Below the pieces are notes generated by a model, which saw nothing but the letters and a program-made list of their open reading frames with translations, was not told where the DNA came from and searched no databases. This document shows, piece by piece, positions 1 through 6,784 of a stretch of DNA of 16,251 bases; position 1 is the stretch's first letter; every line of letters begins with the position of its first letter. This stretch comes from Desulfobulbaceae bacterium UBA5611 (GTDB lineage: Bacteria > Desulfobacterota > Desulfobulbia > Desulfobulbales > Desulfocapsaceae): contig DIKT01000050.1 of assembly GCA_002424635.1 (NCBI GenBank), forward strand, positions 13,586 through 29,836. Reading direction: 5' to 3'. A program made the translations under genes and the position numbers.

Positions 1-160
1 TTATGCCGCTACCCAGAAACAGCCAATCTGTTCCGGCTGTTTTCTGGAGCGGCCCAGGCCGATAATATCAGCCGCATAAATGACCGTTATGAGCAGAGCA
101 AAGCTTCACTTGCTCAGCTCATTTACGGCACCTTATGCCGCTTCCGGACGCATAATTTGC
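1..160 (-). repeat. Palindromic repeat unit (same family as 13473-13770, opposite orientation)
   Basis: Read on the minus strand this matches the tandem repeats at 13473-13770: a conserved AGCGGCATAAGGTGCCGTAAA junction, a GAGCAAG/CTTGCTC hairpin, and a second hairpin with arms 13-24 (CCAGAAACAGCC) and 35-47 (GGCTGTTTTCTGG, one bulged base) around a 10-base loop. The loop and arms are near-identical to those at 13556-13591. The repeat starts at the window edge, so an array may continue upstream. No coding role is evident; reading frames across it are by-products. Confidence 0.75.
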
Positions 161-226
161 AACCATTTTTTTCATGGCGAATTTGACACAAATTTTTTTA
201 AGGTATTAATTATAAGGAGGGAGTTG

Positions 227-319
227 ATGACATATCTACTTATTTTTTCCTGGATGGCCCTGATTTATGTTTCCTATAAAGGGGCGGTGGTGGCTCTGGA
301 TAAGGCGGGTCTGCTGTAA
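227..319 (+). CDS. Small single-pass membrane peptide (30 aa), unknown function
   Basis: A 30-residue protein starting at ATG 227, six bases after a strong ribosome binding site (AAGGAGGG, 214-221). Residues 2-23 (TYLLIFSWMALIYVSY...) form one hydrophobic segment, followed by a short tail ending LDKAGLL. A longer in-frame reading from 80 exists but would run through repeat DNA, and the Shine-Dalgarno clearly favours 227. It lies 90 bp upstream of the AAA ATPase gene, separated by a hairpin at 337-370. I do not recognise the family. The strong ribosome site and clean membrane segment make translation plausible; function is unknown. Confidence 0.5.
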   Translation: MTYLLIFSWMALIYVSYKGAVVALDKAGLL

Positions 320-336
320 CCAGGGTCCGAGAGCAA

Positions 337-370
337 ATGACAAAGGAGGGCTTGGCCTTCCTTTGTCATT
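337..370 (+). terminator. Stem-loop between the small membrane peptide and the AAA gene
   Basis: TGACAAAGGAGGG and CCTTCCTTTGTCA pair over about 13 bases with one G.T wobble and a short loop. No T-tract follows, so this may be an attenuator or mRNA-end structure rather than a strong intrinsic terminator. The left arm contains an AAAGGAGGG sequence that would be hidden in the stem. Confidence 0.45.
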
Positions 371-409
371 GTGGCTGCAATACCAAGGGTTGAGACACTG
401 AGGCTGTTA

Positions 410-2671
410 ATGGACGGACCAACACAAAAAATCACCCTGCTGGGCTCCAATGTCAAGATCCGTAATCTGCCGATCAAGCAGGTCAGTCTGCTGGAAGAGG
501 GCAGTCTGCCGGCCTATGGCTATAATCCCGGTGATCCCATTGAGCTTATGGCCGGGGACGTCTTCATTGAAAATGGCAGGTTGGAGCAGTGCCTGACCTG
601 GCTTGCCGCCTATATTGCCGAGTCTGACCTTAATCCGCGCATCCATTCGCTTTCCTATGGCGAGCAGAAGGATATTTTCCAGATCTTCCGGAAACAGAGC
701 GGCGCGGAGCTGGAGCGGGAGGACCATGGCTGGTTCATGGTCAATCAGTATCTGCCGGCAGGAGCGCGGGCCAAGTGTGCCGAGCCTTTCCGGGTTGATG
801 ACAGCAATCGGGAGGTCTTCAGCAATAATAACGGTCTGATTGTCATTGATGATTCCGGCTGCCCACCACATCTTACCCAAGAAGATTTCGCCCGCAACCC
901 GGCTGCCTGGGTCATTGCCATGGGCATCAGTGTCGCCCACTGGCGGCGCTGGGCCGAGATGTGCGGGCCAAGGATCGCCTTGTTCTGCCGGCTGGCCGAT
1001 CTGGAAACGACCCGCATGGAGATGGACTGCTCGGTCAACTGGGAGACCATTGTCGCCATGTGCCTGCGGGCCCTGCGCACGGACGAGGTGGGGCTCTGGG
1101 ATGAGACGACCCGGCAGTTTCGCTGTCATATCATTATCGAGATGTTCCCGCATGGTATCCTCTATATCGGGCCGGCTGCCATCTTTTTCCGCCATCGCAA
1201 AGGCTGTCTGCCCGAGAAGAGTTCGCCGCGGCAGCGGGGCTCGGTCCCTTGTTATGACACCCTGATTCTGGCCATGCTGGCTATGGACGCCCTCCGCTTT
1301 GGCGGCTTTATCTTCAGCCGTAATTATTTTTATGATTTTTCGCAGCGGGTGATGCATAACTGGGGCAGTCTGTATCAGCACGGCTATTATTTCAAGGATA
1401 CCCTGGAATTTCCCAATCTCGATTTCGTCCATAGTTATCCCGGCGGCTATGCCTGTTCCTATGTGGACAATGGGTTCGATCCCGCTTTTTTTGAGCTGCC
1501 TGAACTGTCTCCCGATGTTGAGACGGTCCTTGATCTGGTCTCCAGCCAGATCTGGTCGGCCCAGAAAAAAGCGGCCCTCCGTAAATTTTTCTATCTGGGC
1601 AAAGCCTCGCCCCTGGCCCGGACTGCCCCTTTGGCCGGGGCCTATGGCTATCTGGATGAAATTGTTTCGGTGCTCCATAACCTCAAAGAAGAAGTGAACC
1701 GCAAGACCGGTTTTCATAACCTGCCGATCTTTAATATCGGCCATCTGCGCACCACCGATCCGGCCGAGATCGATCCGATTATCACCCTGCAGAATGTCAT
1801 GGACTCCTATGTCACCAAAGAGAGTGTGCAGCGACCACTTTGTATCGGGGTCTTCGGTCCTCCGGGATCGGGGAAGTCCTTTGCCGTCCGCCAGGTGGCC
1901 AGCGTTATTGCCAACAAACTGCAAGGGGATCCCTTTGATCTGTTTGAATTTAACCTGACCCAGTTTTCATCACCCGATGAGATCAATTCGGCCATTGAGC
2001 CGGTGCGGGCGGCAGTGGCTCGGGGCAAGGTGCCTATTGTCTTCTGGGATGAATTTGATTGCCGGTATGAGGGCAATGAATTCGGCTATCTCCGCTATTT
2101 CCTGCCCTCCATGCAGGACGGCGTCACCTATGTCAACGGCATTCCCCATTATATCGGCCGGGCCATCTTTGTCTTTGCCGGCGGAGTGAAGGCCAGCTGG
2201 GAAGGGATGGAAAAACTGCTCGATGCGGGACAGCCGGAGATGCTGGACAAGATGAAGACCCTGAAGATCCCCGATTTCATGAGCCGGTTGCGGGTGGTGC
2301 TTGATATTGACGGCATTGAGATTGCGGACAGCCTGCTGCGTGATTCAGCCAGTGCGGTTGAACTCGAGGAGTTGCGGCGGGTCCTGCTCAAGCGGGCCTT
2401 TATCATCGCCCATCAGATGGATACCCACTGGAAGAAGGCGGCGCGCAAGACCTCGGGCCTGCTGCTCCGGCTGCTGCTGGGCCGCTATAAATTCGGGGCC
2501 CGTTCGATTGAGGCGGTGATTGAGGCCAGCCGGGCCTCGGACCGCATCGTCTATGGCCTGCCGGAGCTCATTGCCCCGTCGTCGGCCCGCATCCATGCCG
2601 AGTGGCGGGTGGAGCTGGAGCGCCGGATTGATCAGCTTAGGAAGAATAAAGGGTTGCGGGCGGTGTGGTAG
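410..2671 (+). CDS. AAA-family ATPase with a large unassigned N-terminal region
   Basis: A 753-residue cytoplasmic protein. The C-terminal third is an AAA ATPase module: Walker A GPPGSGKS (residues 483-490), Walker B PIVFWDEFD (542-550), a sensor-1-like strand in RAIFVFAGG (584-592), and an arginine-rich IPDFMSRLRVVLDI stretch (about 620-633) resembling the motif-bearing segment of related ATPases. The N-terminal ~450 residues have no motif I can name with certainty. The segment NNGLIVIDDSG (about 140-150) followed by an SVNWE motif (about 208-212) faintly recalls ribokinase-like domains attached to other bacterial AAA proteins, but this is a guess. Start choice: ATG 410 has a weak upstream GAGG, whereas an in-frame GTG at 371 directly abuts the hairpin and lacks a ribosome site. 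No signal peptide or membrane segment is seen. Codon usage is GC-rich, unlike the AT-rich genes that follow. Partner and substrate are unknown. Confidence 0.85.
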   Translation: MDGPTQKITLLGSNVKIRNLPIKQVSLLEEGSLPAYGYNPGDPIELMAGDVFIENGRLEQCLTWLAAYIAESDLNPRIHSLSYGEQKDIFQIFRKQSGAELEREDHGWFMVNQYLPAGARAKCAEPFRVDDSNREVFSNNNGLIVIDDSGCPPHLTQEDFARNPAAWVIAMGISVAHWRRWAEMCGPRIALFCRLADLETTRMEMDCSVNWETIVAMCLRALRTDEVGLWDETTRQFRCHIIIEMFPHGILYIGPAAIFFRHRKGCLPEKSSPRQRGSVPCYDTLILAMLAMDALRFGGFIFSRNYFYDFSQRVMHNWGSLYQHGYYFKDTLEFPNLDFVHSYPGGYACSYVDNGFDPAFFELPELSPDVETVLDLVSSQIWSAQKKAALRKFFYLGKASPLARTAPLAGAYGYLDEIVSVLHNLKEEVNRKTGFHNLPIFNIGHLRTTDPAEIDPIITLQNVMDSYVTKESVQRPLCIGVFGPPGSGKSFAVRQVASVIANKLQGDPFDLFEFNLTQFSSPDEINSAIEPVRAAVARGKVPIVFWDEFDCRYEGNEFGYLRYFLPSMQDGVTYVNGIPHYIGRAIFVFAGGVKASWEGMEKLLDAGQPEMLDKMKTLKIPDFMSRLRVVLDIDGIEIADSLLRDSASAVELEELRRVLLKRAFIIAHQMDTHWKKAARKTSGLLLRLLLGRYKFGARSIEAVIEASRASDRIVYGLPELIAPSSARIHAEWRVELERRIDQLRKNKGLRAVW

Positions 2672-2694
2672 GGAGGAGGCAAGGAAGAGGGAGA

Positions 2695-2910
2695 GTGAAA
2701 TGTCGGCTGTTTCTGATTGTTATTCCCTCTTCCTTGTTTTTTTTCCTTCCCTCGCCGCAATTTCTGGTTCTTTTTTTCATGCTGAAAAGCAAATTTTTTG
2801 TTACAAGTATTTTTTTATTGATTTGTTACCTCCCAAGATACTATCATCATGTAAGTGATGATAGTATCTCTTTAACTATTAATGGCAGTAAATACAGAAT
2901 AGTACTATGA
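2695..2910 (+). CDS. Small hydrophobic protein (71 aa), uncertain
   Basis: GTG start 24 bases after the AAA stop codon, preceded by a purine-rich AAGAGGGAGA. The 71 residues are strongly hydrophobic, with two candidate membrane segments (about residues 4-27 and 34-48) and a short polar tail ending GSKYRIVL. Its TGA overlaps the ATG of the next small ORF (ATGA at 2907-2910), typical of translationally coupled genes. Against it: a perfect hairpin (2837-2868) lies inside the ORF, and T-rich DNA gives hydrophobic frames by chance. A later ATG at 2779 lacks a ribosome site. No family recognised. Confidence 0.35.
   Translation: MKCRLFLIVIPSSLFFFLPSPQFLVLFFMLKSKFFVTSIFLLICYLPRYYHHVSDDSISLTINGSKYRIVL
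2837..2868 (+). terminator. Perfect 13-bp-arm stem-loop downstream of the AAA gene
   Basis: GATACTATCATCA (2837-2849) and TGATGATAGTATC (2856-2868) are exact complements around a six-base loop. It lies 166 bp after the AAA stop codon. With only TCTTT following, it is either a weak terminator or a protein-binding palindrome. It overlaps the small ORF 2695-2910, which lowers confidence in one or the other. Confidence 0.45.
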
Positions 2911-3074
2911 AAAATAAGGTAATGTTATTCATTTTAAATCTCAGAAATGGCTTCATGGTAGTGTTATTGGTTGCTTTCCTTGGCCTCTCTGTTTCAACTC
3001 CCGAGAATATTCTTTCATTGTTTGGGTATGGGGGGGCAATGTCAACGGTCCTCTTTGGATTCAAAAACTCTTAG
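2907..3074 (+). CDS. Small membrane protein (55 aa), uncertain
   Basis: ATG 2907 overlaps the preceding stop as ATGA. The 55 residues start MKNKVMLFILNLRNG, contain one hydrophobic segment (about residues 15-30) and end GFKNS. A run of seven G (3030-3036) lies within the frame: a one-base loss or two-base gain there would join it to the long membrane ORF in the next frame, so either a sequencing indel or length variation could fuse the two. In the given sequence it ends with TAG at 3072-3074, inside the left arm of an inverted repeat. No recognisable family and no independent ribosome site. Confidence 0.35.
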   Translation: MKNKVMLFILNLRNGFMVVLLVAFLGLSVSTPENILSLFGYGGAMSTVLFGFKNS

Positions 3075-3109
3075 AATATCGACTATCATTTTGCAAGTCG
3101 ACATTCTAA
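3071..3109 (+). promoter_or_regulatory. Inverted repeat, 14-bp arms (possible operator or RNA hairpin)
   Basis: TTAGAATATCGACT (3071-3084) and AGTCGACATTCTAA (3096-3109) are complementary except for one G.T position, around an 11-base spacer. It spans the end of the 55-residue ORF and the probable start of the large membrane protein, so it could control translation or act as an operator. Confidence 0.4.
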
Positions 3110-4179
3110 ACACCCTGAAGTTACTATTTGGTATTTCAGTAGTAAGCTTACCTGTAATTATTTTTGGCTTCAGGCTCGTGGTCAAAAGTGGTCCAGCGAG
3201 CTTGGAGTCTATTTCTTACTTCGAAGATCTCCTCACGCTCTATTTTAGTCAATATTGTTTGTCGTTTGACAAAAGAAACAAAATCAAAAGTTTGCAATTA
3301 TACGCCAAGTTTCTATTCTCTTGGTTTATGATAATCGTTTCCCTTTTTACTTTTATAGTATTTTTATTCTCGTATATCTTTGGTACATCAATAACCCACA
3401 GTGATTCTTTACTTTTTCTGATCGCTCTTTGGGTTATAGGTATAAGATTTCTTGTCTTTAAAAAGGGCAGGCAAAGAGCTGAATTATTTCCTTGGATTGT
3501 ATCGATTGGGCTATTCTCTTGGGTTTCTATTGGCGCTCTTACACGGCTGTATGCGTTTGTAGCACCACATTTTGAGAAGCTTGGCATGTCATTTGTTACG
3601 TCTTACTTCTCAAGAGAGATTAACATTAGTGAGCCTTTGATCTCTAGCATGCCAAGCAACCCTTATGTTATCTTCTTTTGTTTTATTTTATTTTTAATCT
3701 CAGAGCATATAATATTCAAATACTTGGAACCATCCCCTTGCGGACCATGGTCGTTATGCTATGAGATACATTCAGGAATTGAAAGACTAATCGGAGAGGC
3801 TAAAATAGTTAACAAAGCAAGAGAGATAATAAAACATGCTTCTCTTCAAAAGGCAGATTTGATATGGGTAACAACATCGAAGAGAAAGAGTATTTTCGAA
3901 TCCATTATTAATTCTTCTGGATTGAATAAGGTTGATATTGTGGTCATCGGTGAAAATTATACCGACTTGGTCGGTGATAAAGAAATACCGTCTAATATAA
4001 CCTTAAGAAGCAGCCTTGTTGATTTTCCACGCGGTTTCCTGATGATTCCAAATCAGGAAGCGATGTTAACTTGCTTTCCCATTCGTGGGATGAAATTTGG
4101 TGAACCAAGTATAGGTTTTCTCACAAAGGACATAGCGGTGCTCGCTAGATTAAAATCGATCTATAATGAGATGCATTAA
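3091..4179 (+). CDS. Multi-pass membrane protein with cytoplasmic C-terminal domain, unknown function
   Basis: About 362 residues from TTG 3091; the frame is open from 2971, but the earlier part overlaps the 55-residue ORF and reads as non-coding. The true start is uncertain and no ribosome site is obvious. Hydrophobic segments fall near residues 8-30, 72-96, 105-124, 134-157 and 190-207. A soluble C-terminal domain of about 140 residues follows. That domain has alternating beta-like strands (KADLIWVTTS, KVDIVVIGEN) and ends with GFLMIPNQEAMLTCFP...LTKDIAVLARLKSIYNEMH. This arrangement recalls catalytically inactive phospholipase D-like or TrmB-type C-terminal domains, where a strand pair precedes a final helix. 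No HxK motif is present, so enzyme activity is not supported. AT-rich composition contrasts with the AAA gene and suggests transfer. It may form an operon with the two small ORFs upstream. Confidence 0.65.
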   Translation: MQVDILNTLKLLFGISVVSLPVIIFGFRLVVKSGPASLESISYFEDLLTLYFSQYCLSFDKRNKIKSLQLYAKFLFSWFMIIVSLFTFIVFLFSYIFGTSITHSDSLLFLIALWVIGIRFLVFKKGRQRAELFPWIVSIGLFSWVSIGALTRLYAFVAPHFEKLGMSFVTSYFSREINISEPLISSMPSNPYVIFFCFILFLISEHIIFKYLEPSPCGPWSLCYEIHSGIERLIGEAKIVNKAREIIKHASLQKADLIWVTTSKRKSIFESIINSSGLNKVDIVVIGENYTDLVGDKEIPSNITLRSSLVDFPRGFLMIPNQEAMLTCFPIRGMKFGEPSIGFLTKDIAVLARLKSIYNEMH

Positions 4180-4467
4180 TCATACAAACTTTCTGCATCG
4201 CTCTCCCGAGAAACGCAAAATTCTCTTTGGGAGACAGACAGACAGGTAAGCATTCCTCGTCAGGTTGTTTGAGATTTGAAATAGTAAAATAGGTACACTC
4301 CCTTATTCTTTCCGTGGCCGATCTTCTTTCCTCGGTCAGCACCTGTTTCAATCGAGGATGGGTCAATAAAAATACGGAGAGTGTCCTAAATCCCGTATTT
4401 AAAAAATAAATATGTCCCCCTTTTCTGAAGGTTGATACCATCCTCCAAGCAGCAGATGTGTAGCCTG
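4180..4467. other. Degenerate intergenic DNA with REP-like fragments
   Basis: No supportable gene. It contains a short AGAC tandem repeat (4232-4245), a copy of the GTAAAATAGGGACACTCCC-type repeat with one change (4284-4302), and an inverted repeat AAATACGG/CCGTATTT (4370-4377, 4393-4400) flanking GAGTGTCCTAAAT. Such sequences are typical debris around REP-associated or IS200-like transposases, but no transposase remains. Confidence 0.45.
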
Positions 4468-4710
4468 TTAAGGACGACAATTGCAATCCAGCAGGAGAGT
4501 GCCCGTCTCTTTGTTTCGTCGGTATCGCGGTCTTGAGGGCTCATGGCCAAACCACTGGCGCAGAGAGGTGCTGGGAGCGATCTCCTTGAGCCAGAGATCA
4601 ATGCGGGCTGTGCTCTTGGAGACTCCCCGTGGCCAAAGCCGATCCACAAGAACCCGTAATCCGTCGTCTGGTTCTGGCGTTTCGTACGCGCGTTTCAGTC
4701 GGATGCTCAT
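4468..4710 (-). pseudogene. Truncated DUF488-family (YeaO-like) gene
   Basis: The first ~60 residues match the DUF488/YeaO family: MSIRLKRAYETPEPDDG, then RVLVDRLWPRG, a LWLKEIAPS segment and LRQWFGHEP, in the expected order. The family is normally about 115-125 residues and continues with a WEEF..RY..EL helix and a final strand-helix unit. Here similarity stops after WFGHEP, and the frame runs into unrelated sequence (RPRYRRNKETG...) before stopping at residue 80. I saw no remaining C-terminal half in the other minus-strand frames. No convincing ribosome site precedes the ATG. The gene was probably truncated by rearrangement at the repeat-rich DNA on its 3' side. Confidence 0.65.
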
Positions 4711-4817
4711 TGGCGTGCCGAATTTTTCCCTAGTGTTTGAATCAGCGGCTGGTTTAACAAATTGCCCGTAAGACTACCGCGCTTCTTCCCGTCCGCTGAA
4801 GTCCGTGGCTGGCTGAT

Positions 4818-5012
4818 TTATTCATCAATATGAATGCATTCCACCGGGCATGACTCTGCGGCTTCTTCGGCGCACTCGATGTCTCCTCCATCTGGATTTG
4901 TTACAAAAGCCTTGTCCTCGCTATTATTGAAATCAAATACCTCTGGGCATATTTCCACACAACTTTGACAACCTATGCATTCTTCCGTATCAATGGTAAC
5001 TTGCTTTGCCAT
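4818..5012 (-). CDS. Ferredoxin, single [4Fe-4S] Desulfovibrio type
   Basis: A 64-residue ferredoxin, a low-potential cytoplasmic electron carrier. The cluster motif is C12-x2-C15-x2-C18-x3-C22-P (CIGCQSCVEICP), with the fourth ligand C55 in CPVEC near the C-terminus. By analogy with Desulfovibrio gigas ferredoxin, C12, C15, C18 and C55 bind one [4Fe-4S] cluster, while C22 and C47 occupy the positions that form a disulfide or bind a labile iron. C59 is an additional cysteine. The middle is acidic and lacks a second CxxCxxC motif, so this is not a two-cluster 2[4Fe-4S] ferredoxin. AAGGAG sits at the proper distance before the ATG. It follows the DUF6448 gene by 25 bp and is probably co-transcribed with it, although that protein is predicted to be exported. 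Confidence 0.93.
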   Translation of the reverse strand: MAKQVTIDTEECIGCQSCVEICPEVFDFNNSEDKAFVTNPDGGDIECAEEAAESCPVECIHIDE

Positions 5013-5037
5013 CGTAGCTCCTTATCAGTTAATTGGT

Positions 5038-5667
5038 TTATTGTTCATGTTCCCCATGACCTTTAGCCACCTTACCATGGTGGCTCCCGCCTCCTTTCAT
5101 AAGAGCATGCAAGCCTTCCGCGTAATGAGTGAAGATGACATAGGCTTTAACATAATCACGACCGGCCGCCACTGAATCATCGGCATGTTTTTTTGTTTCG
5201 CTTGCATGCTGAAAACGTTCACGAATGCCATTGGCCATGGCTGTCGTCAAAAAACCGACCAGCTTGTCCACCGACCCGGCTTCCAGGGCCTTGTCGGCCA
5301 AGGCAACGGCCGGGTCCACAGCTTCACCTAGTTTCAAACCGGTATAGGGCGCTCCTTCACCAGCCCGATGAATACGGACCAGCGTTTCAAAAAAGTACAT
5401 ATCAGCTAATTCTTTGGCCTCAACACCCTTGGTGCGCACGGCAAGAGTCTTTTGAAAAGCGGCGCTAATCTCTTTCTCATCATCGGCCTGCACCCATTTA
5501 AGCGCTGGTGTTACATCACCTTTTTCAAGTGCTATCCTTGCCGTTTGAACTACTGGGCCATCAAGCGTGTCGCAATGCGCCAGGGCATTTCCGCTCAGCC
5601 CGGTGATCAAAAGCCCGATTACCGAAAATATCACTTTGATACGAGTCAAATAGTTTCCTGTAACCAT
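5038..5667 (-). CDS. Exported DUF6448-family protein
   Basis: A 209-residue protein with a signal peptide: MVTGNYLTRIK, then a hydrophobic core ending SGNALAHC, giving cleavage just before the family-typical AHCDTLDGPVV. Conserved blocks in order: ARIALEKGDVTPALKWV, ELADMYFFETLVRIHRAGEG followed by APYTGLK, and KKHADDSVAAGRDYVKAYV followed by FTHYAEGLH. The His-rich tail (SHHGKVAKGHGEHEQ) and conserved histidines suggest metal or haem binding, but no CxxCH is present and no function is established. The start was set at 5667 because GAGGAGG precedes this ATG and a signal peptide follows it at once; an upstream extension to 5790 reads as non-coding. It is the first gene of a two-gene unit with the ferredoxin. 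Confidence 0.85.
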   Translation of the reverse strand: MVTGNYLTRIKVIFSVIGLLITGLSGNALAHCDTLDGPVVQTARIALEKGDVTPALKWVQADDEKEISAAFQKTLAVRTKGVEAKELADMYFFETLVRIHRAGEGAPYTGLKLGEAVDPAVALADKALEAGSVDKLVGFLTTAMANGIRERFQHASETKKHADDSVAAGRDYVKAYVIFTHYAEGLHALMKGGGSHHGKVAKGHGEHEQ

Positions 5668-6386
5668 TGCTTGCCTCCTCTGGTTGATCAGCTCATGTTG
5701 ACATTCATGGCATTTCACTGCATGGGCACCATAACAACCGTACTCGATTGCTTTCGAGGCCCTGGATAAACTGGGCGTTCTGGTCGGCATGTGCTTTAAT
5801 AAGTTCGGAGGATGCTGCCATCTGGCCGTGCAAGTCAGACACCGCTGCCTTCAATGCGATGGCACAGGCTTCTAGCGCGGCCGGGCTGAGATGCGAGCAC
5901 GACGGCTGGCTGCGTGCTCGCATCAGTAACCGCCGGTAAAGAGGATTTCCTGGCAACCGTGTTCCACAGCTTCCTGGCACCATCACTAACCTTCGACGCG
6001 TTGCTGTTGACTCGGATTAGGGAACGCTTTGGAGTACTGGGAGCCAACCGATTACCATGAATGTGCCTCCTGCGAGATTGATGTCGCATGACAAGTCAGG
6101 AGAAAAACCCGTTCATAATATTGATCCGCATGAAAGATGGGTGAGATTTTCACCGCGTGCATTGTGGCTGGTTCTTTTATCCGTTGGTATTCCTGCCGTC
6201 TTCTTTTCATTGTTTACACACCTTTATTCTCTGCGTAAATCGACTCTCTTGTCAATCAATTTTACTTTTTTCATGGGGAGCAGGCCAAACCCGTTCCCAA
6301 TCCTGCCGCTTTTTTCAGGTTGAGAACGCTGCAGGACAGGTGCAACCCGTATAAATAGGGACACTCCCGGGAGTGTCCCTATTTTA
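5668..6386. other. Region without a secure gene between DUF6448 and the integrase fragment
   Basis: Two weak ORFs lie here. On the minus strand 5705-5986 encodes up to 93 residues with a plausible amphipathic stretch (AALEACAIALKAAVSDLHGQ, then ELIKAHADQNAQFIQGLE and NRVRLLW), which may be the C-terminal remnant of a membrane-anchored helical protein. An overlapping minus ORF (5835-6089) may be its frameshifted upstream part. On the plus strand 6057-6323 encodes 88 residues with one hydrophobic segment (LWLVLLSVGIPAVFFSLF) but no good ribosome site. I cannot support any as an intact gene. Confidence 0.3.
6353..6384. repeat. Perfect 32-bp palindrome (REP-like)
   Basis: AAATAGGGACACTCCC and its exact complement abut with no spacer, centred at 6368/6369. 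The right half continues as GGGAGTGTCCCTATTTTACT, a sequence recurring in degraded form at 4284-4302 (minus orientation) and 8439-8458 (plus orientation). The truncated integrase ends within three bases of it, suggesting a rearrangement breakpoint. Confidence 0.85.
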
Positions 6387-6698
6387 CTAATTTAGTGTAT
6401 TCCATGAGTCTGATTCTAAAAGATCGTGGAAATAATCAAGCAATTGATCCCGGGAAAGATTGTCCAGCTTACAATCAAAGTACTTGCCGATACGCCTGAT
6501 TGCCCGAGCGTAGGCTTCGACTGTTTTCGGTTGATAGTCCGCGGGTTTCAGATGTTTGCAGTGCTTGATGTAAAGCTTGTTGAATTGCGGGATATTTGGT
6601 AGTTTTTGTCTCCGTTGCAACCTCCTGATTGTAAAGTTGATAAAAAAGTTAAATCTTAACTTTACAACCGAACCTGTGTTTCTGAATAGGAGGTTCAA
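6387..6698 (-). pseudogene. N-terminal fragment of a tyrosine recombinase/integrase
   Basis: The frame encodes the SAM-like, core-binding N-terminal domain of a phage-type integrase: YQPKTVEAYARAIRRIGKYF, then CKLDNLSRDQLLDYFHDLLE and SDSWNTL. This matches integrases often found beside IS91-family transposases. The entire catalytic domain with the R..HxxR..Y residues is missing: the frame stops at 6387, immediately beside the 32-bp palindrome. An AGGAGG on the minus strand (about 6622-6627) suggests the native start was internal, near LPNIPQF, but no ATG is found there. The upstream residues (MNLLFRNTGS...) then come from non-coding DNA. It cannot recombine DNA as it stands. It is not an integron-type IntI by the motifs visible. 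Confidence 0.7.
6631..6665. promoter_or_regulatory. Inverted repeat in the divergent region upstream of the integrase fragment
   Basis: GTAAAGTT (6631-6638) and AACTTTAC (6658-6665) are exact complements, with a second small GTTAA/TTAAC pair inside. The position, between the divergent integrase fragment and the secreted-protein gene, suits an operator or a recombinase-binding site. Confidence 0.35.
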
Positions 6699-6784
6699 TT
6701 TCTATGGATTTTTTTATGACGAGGGTAGTTTTTTGCCGCGTAGCGGCTCCGTCCAACTCCCTGTACTGTAGAAATCTTTTATTT

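Noticed and set aside
183..215. TTGACA followed by an AT-rich -10-like sequence upstream of the 30-residue peptide
   Set aside because: A transcript from it would begin within the ribosome binding site, so it cannot be a useful promoter for that gene.
80..319. 79-residue ORF including the small membrane peptide
   Set aside because: Its first ~49 codons run through palindromic repeat DNA with no ribosome site; the Shine-Dalgarno supports only the start at 227.
407..1924. 505-residue minus-strand ORF opposite the AAA gene
   Set aside because: Antisense shadow of a GC-rich gene; no motif, and the plus-strand product has intact Walker motifs.
3030..3036. Programmed frameshift at the G7 run as an annotated feature
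   Set aside because: No slippery heptamer with downstream structure known to act in this way; kept only as a question about length variation.
6057..6323. 88-residue plus-strand ORF with one hydrophobic segment
   Set aside because: Poor ribosome site, no recognisable family, and located in degenerate DNA; mentioned only under the interval.
6387..6698. Integrase fragment as the integron integrase for the attC-like sites
   Set aside because: Its N-terminal motifs resemble integrases beside IS91-type transposases rather than IntI, and the catalytic and IntI-specific regions are absent.
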